Source: a virus
DNA length: 64,000 nucleotides
Strand: one strand, 5' to 3'
IMG/VR virus record: IMGVR_UViG_3300034198_007771
Location: 1 to 64,000 of that record
Positions within the stretch are counted from its first letter, which is position 1; every line of letters begins with the position of its first letter. The notes under the pieces were generated by a model. That model had not been told where the DNA came from, made no database searches, and saw nothing but the letters and a program-made list of their open reading frames with translations. Shown in pieces: positions 39,298 to 48,591 of the stretch. The translations under genes were made by a program, and so were the position numbers.

Positions 39298-41426
39298 TAC
39301 TTCCCGTACCTCCTCGACTTGCCACTCTCACACTCGACCGGCAGGTCCGATGCCCATGCCGGTCTTGCCTTCATCAGTTCGTGGAACCGGTCCAGCGAAC
39401 TGCCCTCTGGTGCCATCGCGACCGCCTCATCGTGGATCGATAGCAGCACAGGATAACCTGCTGCTTCGAGTCTGTGAAGGGCTGCCTGTAGAAGGCAGGC
39501 TGCCACACCTTGGCAGATCGACTCCACGAGGGACCCGCCATACGTCGAACGCCTGCACCACTGCTTAGTCTTACTATCGATTCCCATGTATGAGATTTCA
39601 AGCCGGGTCTTACCTTCACGCCAGCGGTCAGCCACTCGCCCAACCTTTGGTTCACGCATCCAGATCGGCCGACCGCTGGGTAGTATGATCCAGCCCCATT
39701 CACCGTTGCACCCAAAGACAACCTTGCCGACACGGATCTGGGTCTTGCCTTGGATAGCATCGTTGAACGCCTTCTCACATTCGGACCAGAACTTCGGTAC
39801 CTCTGGGTATGTCTCTCGGTACAGCTTAACGATCTCTTTCGAACGGTCTGGGTCCAGCGTGATGTTGTAGGGTGGGGCTCCTGCCGTGTCGGTAAACTTC
39901 GCATGGCCCATGCCGTAGCCCAGCCCGAGTACAGCCACCTTACCTAGCTGTCTCTCCTGAGATCCTTTAGCGATCGTGTCCGGCCGTACGTTGTACACAC
40001 GACTGGCGAACTGGCGGTACGGGCATGACCCAGTACTGAATGCTTCGTTAAGCAAGCGGCAGTTTGCCACCCAGGCAAGGATACGAGTCTCGATGTTCGA
40101 GAAGTCCGAGATGTAGAGTTCATGCCCGGGGTCAGCCACGATGAAGGAACGCAGGGCAGAACTCACCACGTCGGGGATGGACACGCCGCCAACGTCTTTG
40201 CCTGCGTCGAATCGTGCCGACATATCGGCAAACGACTCGCCGTTCTTCAACCCAACCACGTACCTCGCACGAACCTGCTCGAAGGGCTCCGGCATTCGTA
40301 GTAACCCGTGGAACTCTTCAGCCTCTTCCGCGTCCATGCAGTCCCGCGGGAAGTTCTGGGGCTGCATGCCACGCCCGGCTTTGCGGCCTGTCGCCGCACC
40401 ATGCCAAGCCAAGCTGTCCCGGATACGACCATCGGCGTCAGTCAGGCACAGCATCGTGTCGAGCTTGCCGAGGCTGGACTTACCTGCTTCCTGCACGATG
40501 GTGAGTACCTCACGGACAGGACCCGGTAGACTGGTCGACTCCAGTGCATCGGCTACTGACTCCTTGTTCGTGCTGGCCATTGTCCAGCCAGCCAGTTCAC
40601 ACCAGTCGAGGATCTTCTTACGCTGACTGACCGCTGTGACCATGCCGCCCGGGAAAGCGGGGGTCTTGGTGATGTCTCTCAGCCGCTGGTTGAACTCGGC
40701 GAGGCTCTGCTCGACAACTTGGTTGGCTGTGAACAGGGCAGGCCAGTCGACAGGTACACCGCGGTCATTGACCATCTCGTCGAACCGCCACTCAGCATCA
40801 CGCTCTGGGGGCAACGGGCCTAGCTTCAGGAACACCTGCTCTTGGACAGTCAAGTCCTGCTCGCAGTACACGTACACCCGGGTCAGACGTTCTTCGTCCT
40901 CGTACCACAGGGCTGGCATATCAGCCGGGTCTTTGCCGTCCTTGACCCACTTGGCGATCTCCGCTTTGCGTGGCTTACGAGGCTTGCTGCACTGCAGCAT
41001 GACCCGGTTACCTGCCATGTCCTTCTGTGCGTCGAGGCCCAACGCCTTGGCCGCTTCGACCAGCCGTGCAGGTATGGCGTAGTACCGACAGATCGCTGCT
41101 GTGTCGACCCACTGAGGGTCCGGTATCTCCGGCCAACCCCACCGCTCGACGCAGATGTGCTTGTACATCCGCTTCTCGAACGACAGGTTGTGGACCACGA
41201 TCGGTAACTTGTTCTCGATGGCGTGCATGAGTTCTATCGGCCGAACTGACCCGTCAAGCGTGGGTCTGCCCTTCAATGGCCGGGCTGTAACGGCCGGGCC
41301 GTCGTCGAACTTCAGGCCGATACAAAGTATGTCGGTCGATGGGTGCGAAGCGTAGTGCGTCGTGCTGTATGTCTTCAGACAGACTTCACTACGAGACTCC
41401 AGATCGAGGGTGAGGAACTTAGGCAT
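39297..41426 (-). CDS. Family A DNA polymerase with 3'-5' exonuclease
   Basis: 709 aa. Exo motifs: DLE at 8-10, HNLSFE at 79-84 and YCEQD at 187-191. Polymerase motifs: A, SDFSNIETR (440-448); B, RQLGKVAVLGLGYGMG (492-507); C, SIHDEAVA (663-670). These give a proofreading replicative enzyme of the PolI type. A terminator lies just upstream, and GGAG precedes ATG 41426. DpoZ of Z-DNA phages is also family A, but nothing here identifies that subtype. Confidence 0.92.
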   Translation of the reverse strand: MPKFLTLDLESRSEVCLKTYSTTHYASHPSTDILCIGLKFDDGPAVTARPLKGRPTLDGSVRPIELMHAIENKLPIVVHNLSFEKRMYKHICVERWGWPEIPDPQWVDTAAICRYYAIPARLVEAAKALGLDAQKDMAGNRVMLQCSKPRKPRKAEIAKWVKDGKDPADMPALWYEDEERLTRVYVYCEQDLTVQEQVFLKLGPLPPERDAEWRFDEMVNDRGVPVDWPALFTANQVVEQSLAEFNQRLRDITKTPAFPGGMVTAVSQRKKILDWCELAGWTMASTNKESVADALESTSLPGPVREVLTIVQEAGKSSLGKLDTMLCLTDADGRIRDSLAWHGAATGRKAGRGMQPQNFPRDCMDAEEAEEFHGLLRMPEPFEQVRARYVVGLKNGESFADMSARFDAGKDVGGVSIPDVVSSALRSFIVADPGHELYISDFSNIETRILAWVANCRLLNEAFSTGSCPYRQFASRVYNVRPDTIAKGSQERQLGKVAVLGLGYGMGHAKFTDTAGAPPYNITLDPDRSKEIVKLYRETYPEVPKFWSECEKAFNDAIQGKTQIRVGKVVFGCNGEWGWIILPSGRPIWMREPKVGRVADRWREGKTRLEISYMGIDSKTKQWCRRSTYGGSLVESICQGVAACLLQAALHRLEAAGYPVLLSIHDEAVAMAPEGSSLDRFHELMKARPAWASDLPVECESGKSRRYGK

Positions 41427-41439
41427 GTCTTACTCCATG

Positions 41440-41468
41440 AAAATGGCCGGGGCTGTTCGGCCCCGGCC
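41440..41468 (-). terminator. Terminator between ssDNA-binding protein and polymerase genes
   Basis: GGCCGGGGC / GCCCCGGCC with a six-base loop, followed by ATTTTC on the minus strand, directly before the polymerase ribosome site. Confidence 0.75.
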
Positions 41469-41582
41469 AAGCGTCCATTTAGTGTCGCACTCAGATACCG
41501 GCACTCGCTGTGGGCGTTCCGGCTTTCTGTTTCGGCTGGTCCACGACTTCTGACACCTACCGACGCTAGGAAGTGGTTCAAA

Positions 41583-42410
41583 CTACTGCTGTGGATACCC
41601 CGGCATCGGAGGCATCGCGTAGCCCTGTGGCGGTGCAACGTGCTGCTGGACATACCCCGGATGCGGTGTCGTTGGGAAACCCTGTTGTCCCGGGATACCG
41701 AAGTGCTGCTGTGGCGGTGCCGCGTACTGCTGCTGCGGTGGTATAGCGAAGCCCGGCTGGGCCGGTGGTGCGAACACAGCCGGGGTCTGGGGCAGTGACG
41801 CCAGTACCTCAGCGAAGTCGTCGGCACCACTGCGTACAGGGGCCAGACGCTCACCGTCTGCAGACTTGAGCACTGAGTTCAGGTAGAACTTGACGCCACG
41901 GTTACCGCCCTTGTCGTACGTTCCGCAGTTGATGCTTACATACACGATCGCTCCTGCGTAGAACGATTCGGGGTCCATGCACGGCTGCGGTGGGTTGCCG
42001 ACCAGCACCTTCGGTGGTCGTTCAGCACTGCTGCTGGCCTTGAAGAAGAAGCCCGGCTCTTTCGAGTCGTTCTTCTCTGCCAAGCTACGAATCGGAGACC
42101 GAGACAGCTTCTCGATCGGAAGCCGGAACACCGACATGGCTACCGTGTTGGCCACGGTGTACAGCTTCTGATAGATCGCCTGCATGGCCGGGTTTGACTG
42201 GTACACAAGGAACTCAGCACTGTACTCAAGCGGGTTAGTCTTGTCCCCCATCTTGTGCTGCGGTGTGAACAGCTTTGGGTACGACAACACGCACGGCCCG
42301 ACCACTACGCGAGTGTCCTGCTGTGGGGTGTCCTGTGGTGCCGGTGCTGGAGAATGACTCTGCACTGGCAATGCTCCGGTAACGCCTGGTGGCGGTCCAA
42401 AATTACTCAT
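41583..42410 (-). CDS. DUF2815 ssDNA-binding protein
   Basis: 275 aa from ATG 42410. GPCVLSYPKLFTPQHKMGDK..., PLEYSAEFLV, DPESFYAGAIVYVSINC and GVKFYLNSVLKSADGERL are the pattern of DUF2815, the OB-fold ssDNA-binding proteins of phages. The C-terminus is a long Pro/Gln/Gly-rich tail (about residues 195-275). Next to polymerase and DUF2800 nuclease. The start overlaps the DUF2800 stop. Confidence 0.85.
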   Translation of the reverse strand: MSNFGPPPGVTGALPVQSHSPAPAPQDTPQQDTRVVVGPCVLSYPKLFTPQHKMGDKTNPLEYSAEFLVYQSNPAMQAIYQKLYTVANTVAMSVFRLPIEKLSRSPIRSLAEKNDSKEPGFFFKASSSAERPPKVLVGNPPQPCMDPESFYAGAIVYVSINCGTYDKGGNRGVKFYLNSVLKSADGERLAPVRSGADDFAEVLASLPQTPAVFAPPAQPGFAIPPQQQYAAPPQQHFGIPGQQGFPTTPHPGYVQQHVAPPQGYAMPPMPGYPQQ

Positions 42411-43623
42411 CTGAATGGTCCTCCAAAGTCTTGATAAATTCCGCTGCGGCATCAGGCAGGATCTCCTGACCGCGTGCCCTCTCACTCACCAGCTTAACCC
42501 CTGTTACCACGCTGGTAACGAGCTTGTCAAACTGATCCTTCACATCGTTGTAGTTGCCACGCTCTTTCAGGATCGCTTCGACCTGAGCAGGCGAGACCAA
42601 CTTCTTGACGTAGATATCCTTAGCTGACAGGCCCAGCTTAGCCCGAGGCAGCTTTTTGGCGAGCTTCTCCTCGTCAGTCTCGATGAACTTACGATTACCG
42701 AACTTAGCGACCAGCTTACGACCGGGGATCTTCTCCCCGTACATCGCCCGTGTTGACAGGGCTTTTGTCACGTCCTTCATGAACTCGCTGATCACATCGA
42801 ACCGCTCAACCCAGTAGACCAGTTGGTCCGTTGGGATGTCTGCCACAGGACTAGCGATGACTTGCTTGTCCGGTCCTGTAAACGTAGCAACCTCGGCGAA
42901 CTCTGACACCATCGCAAGCCGGGCTGTACACCCTTCACGACGGCGGCAGTACTTACACCACTCGCCCGCTTTCAAGGCGTCCGGTTTCGGTACCGTCATG
43001 TCCGGGTTCTGCTTGATGAACGCGGCCACGGTACACACGTCGTTCCAAACCTTGTTCAGTTCTTCACTACCGGGCTCGTGCCGGTCCACGCTCGGGTTAC
43101 ACCGTGGCTGGACAATGACCTGCACAATGCGTTTGAAGTTCCGCATGAGCATGCCAAGGGCCAGCAGAGAGTACGCTGTCAACTGTGGCGAGTTAGCATA
43201 GACGGCCCGATGCCCGAACTTGAGGTCCATGACAATGAGCGTGTCTTCCCCGGCGATGATGCAGTCCGATGTACCGCCAAACAGTTCGTCTGGGAAACTG
43301 TTATGAACAAGGTACTGTTCAGATTGGACTGCCGTTGCGGGTATGTTGAACTCAGCACACAGTTGACGAGTCGTGTCCATAAACAGTTCCACTCCCTCGA
43401 CCATCTCGATCGTGATAGGGAACTGCTCGCTAAACGCGGTACTGCCGAGATGGTTCCTCGGATCGTCCCCGAACTTCAGGCACCACTCCAGCAGGGCATG
43501 ACACGTCGTGCCCTCTGCTGCAGCGGCTGACCCTTCGTCTGGAACGTACGGCCCGTAGAGCGAGCCCACGCAGTTGGAGATACGGTTGAGAGACGATGGT
43601 GAGATGATGTGGTGTTTACCCAT
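42403..43623 (-). CDS. DUF2800 PD-(D/E)xK nuclease
   Basis: 406 aa from ATG 43623. SPSSLNRISNCVGS at the N-terminus, a GGTSDCII...VMDLKFG core with Asp and Lys of the PD-(D/E)xK site, and CKYCRRREGC near residue 220, a Cys cluster as in RecB/Cas4-type nucleases that may hold Fe-S. DUF2800 enzymes accompany DUF2815 SSBs in phage recombination modules. Confidence 0.85.
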   Translation of the reverse strand: MGKHHIISPSSLNRISNCVGSLYGPYVPDEGSAAAAEGTTCHALLEWCLKFGDDPRNHLGSTAFSEQFPITIEMVEGVELFMDTTRQLCAEFNIPATAVQSEQYLVHNSFPDELFGGTSDCIIAGEDTLIVMDLKFGHRAVYANSPQLTAYSLLALGMLMRNFKRIVQVIVQPRCNPSVDRHEPGSEELNKVWNDVCTVAAFIKQNPDMTVPKPDALKAGEWCKYCRRREGCTARLAMVSEFAEVATFTGPDKQVIASPVADIPTDQLVYWVERFDVISEFMKDVTKALSTRAMYGEKIPGRKLVAKFGNRKFIETDEEKLAKKLPRAKLGLSAKDIYVKKLVSPAQVEAILKERGNYNDVKDQFDKLVTSVVTGVKLVSERARGQEILPDAAAEFIKTLEDHSDE

Positions 43624-44273
43624 CACGCACCTCCCAGTTCTCGCAATGCCTGGTAGAACGTACCGGCATTGGCGTCTGACAGGTTCGGCATAGAGCCTAC
43701 GCCTGACTTAGCCAAGGCCGCATTGACGATCGCCTGGCCCTGCCCGTCCGGACGGTTGTACGCACGAATGGCTGCAGCCTGGGCCACTGCCTTATTCGCG
43801 TCAGGTACGATCTGCTGAACGATCGGGCCTTGCGTCACGACGGGTGTGACATTCACCGGCGTGTTGCTGAACTGGGGAATGTTCGGCACGTTCGACGGCG
43901 GTGCGATTGGTACTGGTCGGCCGGTCGTTACGTCAACAGCAGAGTTCATCTGTGTTGGATGGCCCATGTCAGGCCGGAACAATTGCGTGTTACCGACGAT
44001 CTGGGGCTGCTTCGTTTGAACTGGTGGGGCGGGTTGAGCAGTTACGGGTACAGCCTGTGTTGTTACCGTGCCATCTGCCGCAGTTGTCGTGAACGACCCG
44101 GTTGGTAGTTGTTGCGGTACGGAGTACGGTCCCGGCACAACGGTAACCGGGGGCTGCTGCACAACCTGCGTAGGCGTACTGACTGGTAGATTCAATGCCG
44201 ATTGAATCTTCTGCCGCGTCTCAAGCGGCAGTGAGCCAAGCTCCTCCAGTCCCAGAGAGATAGTGATCTGCAT
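43623..44273 (-). CDS. Unknown Pro/Gln/Val-rich protein, 216 aa
   Basis: ATG 44273 with AGGAGG upstream. A short folded start (MQITISLGLEELGSLPLETR) is followed by about 130 residues of low-complexity Pro/Thr/Val/Gln, then a helical end (IRAYNRPDGQGQAIVNAAL). Starts the replication unit; role unknown, perhaps a linker or DNA-binding factor. Confidence 0.7.
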   Translation of the reverse strand: MQITISLGLEELGSLPLETRQKIQSALNLPVSTPTQVVQQPPVTVVPGPYSVPQQLPTGSFTTTAADGTVTTQAVPVTAQPAPPVQTKQPQIVGNTQLFRPDMGHPTQMNSAVDVTTGRPVPIAPPSNVPNIPQFSNTPVNVTPVVTQGPIVQQIVPDANKAVAQAAAIRAYNRPDGQGQAIVNAALAKSGVGSMPNLSDANAGTFYQALRELGGA

Positions 44274-44349
44274 AAGCACCTCCTGCTTAAAGGGACGGAG
44301 GTACTTTAACCGGCGTGTAAATCCAGTCAACAGGGCTCTGTAAGTTTTC

Positions 44350-46164
44350 TCACACGCGAGCAACCCAGGTCACGGCCTGCTTTGTCAGGGCCTTTTCGGC
44401 ACCGTCCCACTTCAGCACAAGCTGCATCTGTGCCACACCGGGTGCTGCCCGGCGAGACTGAGACGGTGGGATCTCGACTTTCAGATAGCCCTCTGGCGAC
44501 GCAGTGACCCAAGTCACAGTGGCCTTGACACGCCCGACCTGTCCGTCCTGGGCGATAGTCAGTTCTGGGGCGAAATCCGGGTCCGTCACGTCGTGAGTAC
44601 CGACGGCCGTGATCGGATCGTCATTGCTGTCGCGTAGGAATATGCGGATATCCGCCGACATGTCGTCCGTGTAACTGTCTCCGATGTTGAGCGTGGACGG
44701 GAAGCCGACGATGGTTGTAGCCGACGCATCGGTAGCTGCCGAGATGGACGAGATGTAGTTCGTGATTAAGTCCTCAACATCTTCAAGACCGACGGTGACT
44801 GAGTCCACGCTTGCTTGCGTTGCCGCCCGGCCTGACTCAGGCAGTTTCGCCAGCACTGGAGTTAGATCAACTCCAACAGATGCGAGATCATTTGCAGACG
44901 CAACTCCATTTGTTTCGTAAGCTGCCAGAGCTGCGTTACATCCGGTCTGTACTTGCGATTGAGTCAGCACAGCCGTTCCGACGGTCGCATCGACTGGGAC
45001 GCCAGCAGCAACGGAACCTGCTCCGGGAACGGCACACGTACCCGTGAGCGTGCTGAAGTGGTAGACGGTTCCAGACCGTACGTTGGAGATTGCTGGCGGA
45101 TCGCCGACAGAAGTAGAGGGAACGAGCGTTATGTTCGTCGATTCCGTTGGCGAAATGATTTGCGAATCGGTACGCATGCACCATCCAGCACCGAGCAACG
45201 GCATTCGGCCACTGACGGAATTCGGGGCAAGTTTATCGAGCACGAATTTGGAACCGCCTGCGGTAGCAGTCAACATCTGCGACGTGTTAAGCGGGTTCGA
45301 TCCGTAGATTGTACCGCGATGCCGAAATGTGCCGTTTGCAGAAGTATTGGACCACTGAACAGTAGCAGAAGTTGGCTGCTCAACGTCTCCGCGATATTCA
45401 AAGGATTGTGCGAACGTTGAGTTCATGACGATATGCTGAGTCGTCCACGTCGTGGGAAACAGGAATACCGTTGGAGATTGACGAATCAAGACCAGCGAGG
45501 TCGAACCGACGGAGATTTTTATACCATTCGTCGTCGTGGCTCCGACACAAGTTTCGGACGTGATTGTCCACGTACCGACGGTGGCACCGAACGTGATCGT
45601 CGTCCCTGCGAATCCGTGTTGTATTGCTCCTGTGATCGTGATTGATGGCGTTCCTGAGATATCGATTGCTGGAGCCGTACCAACAGACGCCGAGCAAATT
45701 GCATCGAGGTTGCCTGAGATCGTACTTGCTCCGCCGATGATGAAGGCTGACGCTTGAGCACCGCCAACGCCATTTTTCGCTTGGCATCCGGATTCGAATA
45801 CAATAGGCGATGAACCGGACATATTGACCGTGCGAATCGATGTCGTACTACTGCCTTGAAAGACGGTACCAGTTCCCCATGTCACTCCTGCTGTACCGCT
45901 GAGGCTTATGACTGTGGACGTGCCCGCAAGTATCTCACGAAGCCGAATACGATACGTACCAGATGACCATGAAAGATTTCCGCCAGCAGTCCCACCACTG
46001 CGTTGTGTGGTTCGCAGATCAGCGGTCGGCAGATCGATGTTTTGATCGAGTGTGATCGTGCGATTGTCGAGGTAGATAACGTCGCCATCGACTGGAAGAG
46101 TCCCGCCGTTCCAGTTTGCCGCAGTCGACCAGTTTCCATTCGCCAGGGGCCATTTGTCCGCCAT
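44350..46164 (-). CDS. Putative tail fibre / receptor-binding protein
   Basis: 604 aa. The N-terminus WPLANGNWSTAANWNGGTLP and long runs of Gly/Thr/Ser beta repeats (GTSTVISLSGTAGVTWGTGT) indicate a beta-helical fibre; a coiled-coil part (DLASVGVDLTPVLAKLPESG) and a C-terminal beta domain follow. Same domain style as surface proteins of planctomycete phages, which is a weak host hint. GGAGG before ATG 46164. Base use is more A/T-rich than neighbours. Confidence 0.65.
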   Translation of the reverse strand: MADKWPLANGNWSTAANWNGGTLPVDGDVIYLDNRTITLDQNIDLPTADLRTTQRSGGTAGGNLSWSSGTYRIRLREILAGTSTVISLSGTAGVTWGTGTVFQGSSTTSIRTVNMSGSSPIVFESGCQAKNGVGGAQASAFIIGGASTISGNLDAICSASVGTAPAIDISGTPSITITGAIQHGFAGTTITFGATVGTWTITSETCVGATTTNGIKISVGSTSLVLIRQSPTVFLFPTTWTTQHIVMNSTFAQSFEYRGDVEQPTSATVQWSNTSANGTFRHRGTIYGSNPLNTSQMLTATAGGSKFVLDKLAPNSVSGRMPLLGAGWCMRTDSQIISPTESTNITLVPSTSVGDPPAISNVRSGTVYHFSTLTGTCAVPGAGSVAAGVPVDATVGTAVLTQSQVQTGCNAALAAYETNGVASANDLASVGVDLTPVLAKLPESGRAATQASVDSVTVGLEDVEDLITNYISSISAATDASATTIVGFPSTLNIGDSYTDDMSADIRIFLRDSNDDPITAVGTHDVTDPDFAPELTIAQDGQVGRVKATVTWVTASPEGYLKVEIPPSQSRRAAPGVAQMQLVLKWDGAEKALTKQAVTWVARV

Positions 46165-46166
46165 GA

Positions 46167-46718
46167 TTACCAGCCTCCGAATGCGATGAGATGCGAGCGA
46201 ATAGCCTCGACAGCGGCGAGGAGATCCGCTGAGCCGTCGACGATCGCCGCAGCGTCAATCGACTCGATCGAGGCTACGCGAGCCGATTGAGTCGCCGCAG
46301 TCTGCAGTGCAACATCTTCCGCGATTGCATTTTCCCACGCGACTTGACATTGCTCTGCCGTGAGACCTGGAAACAACAGCGGAGACGATAGTTCGATAAG
46401 AGCGTCAACGCCCGCAACGGTGAGCACTGATCCTTGCTTTGATCTCAGATAAGGCACCGTCAGAGGATGGCCCCAGGCAACGCCCTCCGCCGCCATCTTC
46501 GTTAGCAAAAACCTTCCAACGGCATCGCCGTCGATCAGCACCATGACAGCGGCCCAGTTGACACCGACGGCGGCAAGAGCCCCGGCCGTTTCAACACTGC
46601 TGCAGGTCCGCAGCTCCGCCCGCAGTCCCAGCGACTTCGCCGCCGTCGCGACAGCCGACCAGTCGGCACCAATTGCAGCCGCCAGAGCGTGTTGCCTGAT
46701 GAGTTCGATGAGTCTCAT
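46167..46718 (-). CDS. Helical protein upstream of the fibre, 183 aa
   Basis: Ala-rich helices (LIRQHALAAAIGADWSAVATAAKS) throughout with a C-terminal helix of the same kind. GGAGG 10 bases before ATG 46718; ends two bases before the fibre ATG. A fibre-assembly chaperone would fit position; there is no sequence proof. Confidence 0.5.
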   Translation of the reverse strand: MRLIELIRQHALAAAIGADWSAVATAAKSLGLRAELRTCSSVETAGALAAVGVNWAAVMVLIDGDAVGRFLLTKMAAEGVAWGHPLTVPYLRSKQGSVLTVAGVDALIELSSPLLFPGLTAEQCQVAWENAIAEDVALQTAATQSARVASIESIDAAAIVDGSADLLAAVEAIRSHLIAFGGW

Positions 46719-46800
46719 GATTCGGTTCCTCCGGTCTGAGTGACCGGTGTCAGGTTTCAGAAGTCGGTCAGGGGGCCTAGTAACCGCAGATGGTCTGGTG

Positions 46801-47052
46801 TCATCGCTCTGCTACCTTGTTCGACAGGATCAACTCAACCACGCGGTCAAGCTCCCGCTCGTGGCTGGCCTCTTGCTTCTCATACCCCGACTGGATCATC
46901 TTGATATGAACCGGCACGGCCACGTCAAGCGTGTACTTCACTCCGGCTCCGATCGATACCAAGATGGCCAGCAGCAGTACGTTGTTGAACGACTGACCGG
47001 TCAACCAGTCAGCAAATACGCGGAGGTACCCTTTTGCGTCATCAGAAGTCAT
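46801..47052 (-). CDS. Holin-like small membrane protein, 83 aa
   Basis: Residues 23-42 (NNVLLLAILVSIGAGVKYTL) form a transmembrane helix, followed by a charged coiled-coil tail (SHERELDRVVELILSNKV). The size and layout fit a class of phage holins or membrane accessory proteins. Close to the lysis-like cassette, but a structural role is possible. Confidence 0.55.
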   Translation of the reverse strand: MTSDDAKGYLRVFADWLTGQSFNNVLLLAILVSIGAGVKYTLDVAVPVHIKMIQSGYEKQEASHERELDRVVELILSNKVAER

Positions 47053-47073
47053 GCCCCAACCCTTTCGAAGAGA

Positions 47074-47095
47074 CTGGCCGGTGTTACCCGGCCAG
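47074..47095 (-). terminator. Hairpin between small structural genes
   Basis: CTGGCCGG-TGTTAC-CCGGCCAG, eight pairs, followed on the minus strand by TCTCTTCG, a weak tail. May stop transcripts from the gene at 47576 or stabilise them. Confidence 0.5.
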
Positions 47096-47108
47096 GCAGG
47101 TCGTACTA

Positions 47109-47576
47109 TCAGACAAGTGTGTACCGAATGGTGATATTTCCAGAACCAGTCGTCATCGCACCGGACAGGATAATCGCCACCCGGTCACCAGCAGCCAATG
47201 TGAGGTCAGCCGCTGTCGACGTGAGAGTGAGGGTCTGCACGGTGTAGGCCGTGCCGTTGAGGTTGATAGTGCCGCTGTGCAACGGGGTCGTACCCGCCGC
47301 TGGTGTGGCTGTACCTGTCGCCTTACTCACTGTTGCTGTTAGAGCAGAGCCTTGGGCTACGTCCGGCACGTACTGGATACCAGTGATGGTCAAGGCTTCC
47401 GGGGCGATGAATACTCCGTATACAACCTTGCTGGCGTGGGCAGGAATAGACGCGGCGAGCATCTTACCCTGGTACAGTTCGGTGAAGTTGGCATCACACT
47501 TCGTGAGTGCCTGGCGAATCTTTGCCTGAGTTCCAAACATCTGCTTGGAACCTGATACGAGGGTCTGTTGGGCCAT
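47109..47576 (-). CDS. Putative virion/fibre structural protein, 155 aa
   Basis: N-terminal helices (QAKIRQALTKCDANFTELY) then a beta sandwich rich in Ala and Thr (LTATVSKATGTATPAAG). The pattern fits a small fibre or tail-associated protein. AGGAAAG before ATG 47576. No family assigned. Confidence 0.5.
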   Translation of the reverse strand: MAQQTLVSGSKQMFGTQAKIRQALTKCDANFTELYQGKMLAASIPAHASKVVYGVFIAPEALTITGIQYVPDVAQGSALTATVSKATGTATPAAGTTPLHSGTINLNGTAYTVQTLTLTSTAADLTLAAGDRVAIILSGAMTTGSGNITIRYTLV

Positions 47577-47632
47577 GATAGTCTTTCCTATCGAAAACCA
47601 AAGGGCGTAAGGCTATCCGTCTGGGGGTTTGA

Positions 47633-47908
47633 TTACTTGCTGTACCGATTCCAAAGCCAGACCACGACCTGTTTGATGAGCAGCCGAATTGCTGCCCACA
47701 TCAGGTATGTCGCGATCGGTCCCAGACCTGCGGTCCATTCGTCTTCGACCAACTTCCGCATCTGATATGGGCTTTCAGCCCGGCCGAGATTGTCGAGGAA
47801 GTACTGGTGAATCCGGTCTATCTTCTTTCGTTTGGCGTCAGCCGATCTGCCCGAGCAGAGTTCCGGATGGACACCAAACTCTTTGTACAATTCGTCTTGA
47901 ACACTCAC
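47633..47908 (-). CDS. Membrane-anchored small protein, 91 aa
   Basis: GTG 47908 in a GTGA overlap with the lipoprotein gene; begins MSVQDELYKEFGVHP. Charged helices followed by a C-terminal hydrophobic helix (about residues 60-87, GPIATYLMWAAIRLL). Looks like part of the lysis-like cassette. Confidence 0.65.
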   Translation of the reverse strand: MSVQDELYKEFGVHPELCSGRSADAKRKKIDRIHQYFLDNLGRAESPYQMRKLVEDEWTAGLGPIATYLMWAAIRLLIKQVVVWLWNRYSK

Positions 47909-48591
47909 AGTTCGACTCCGTGATCTCGGCGAAGGTGTGTGGCCAGATCGCCTTCCCAACTCCAGCTACCACCGCCGTGTAGCTCGTTGTGAAGCTGGAC
48001 CAGGTCCGAGTGTTTGTACGTTGGGGCCGACATGGTTTGGTTGATACCGAACCGCTGCTTCAGGTCCCTCAGGATGTTCTTGTCGTACCCGCGGTTCTTA
48101 CCCTTGTCATCCGTGAAGTACATCCACTTACCGTCTTCCTTCCATCGAATGACTGGAAAGCCTTGTGTCCAGGTATCGTCCTCGGTAGGTACGATGTTGA
48201 AGTCGCTGAACTTCCCGGCCTCGATATCCTTATCGAGCTTGATGCACGGGGCACAGAACTTGATGGTACTGACATACAGAGTTGGCTTGACCGTCTCGTC
48301 CTGACTGGGAGGTGCTGGCGGGACCGGCTGCGACGGAGAGGAGGGCGGCTCCGGAGACTCAGTCCCGCCAGCGGGAGGGTTCTCAACCAACGCCTTGATC
48401 TGCAGCAGCACGGCCGTCTGCTCTGACAGTTTGACACCGATCTCGTCAGTCTTCGACTTGATCTCATTTGAACTAGTCGTAACAGTCTTCACGAGATCGA
48501 CGTACTGCATTTCCACCTTCGGTGCTTCAACCTTTGGCGGTTCGGGGGCACACCCGAGCATCGGTACTACCAGCAGAAAAATGTATCTCAT
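47905..48591 (-). CDS. Lipoprotein with thioredoxin-like domain
   Basis: 228 aa from ATG 48591. MRYIFLLVVPMLGCAPEPPK is a lipoprotein signal with the lipobox Cys14. Residues 71-100 are Pro/Ser-rich, then a thioredoxin-type site FCAPC (113-116) and a C-terminal GGGSWSWEGDLATHLRR module. It would sit in the outer or inner membrane with the redox domain in the periplasm. It may act on disulphides of envelope proteins or of the neighbouring protease. Confidence 0.75.
   Translation of the reverse strand: MRYIFLLVVPMLGCAPEPPKVEAPKVEMQYVDLVKTVTTSSNEIKSKTDEIGVKLSEQTAVLLQIKALVENPPAGGTESPEPPSSPSQPVPPAPPSQDETVKPTLYVSTIKFCAPCIKLDKDIEAGKFSDFNIVPTEDDTWTQGFPVIRWKEDGKWMYFTDDKGKNRGYDKNILRDLKQRFGINQTMSAPTYKHSDLVQLHNELHGGGSWSWEGDLATHLRRDHGVEL

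Noticed and set aside
41469-41582. 21-codon frame MSEVVDQPKQKAG on the minus strand before the terminator
   Set aside because: Short, GTG start with weak ribosome site; cannot be told from chance.
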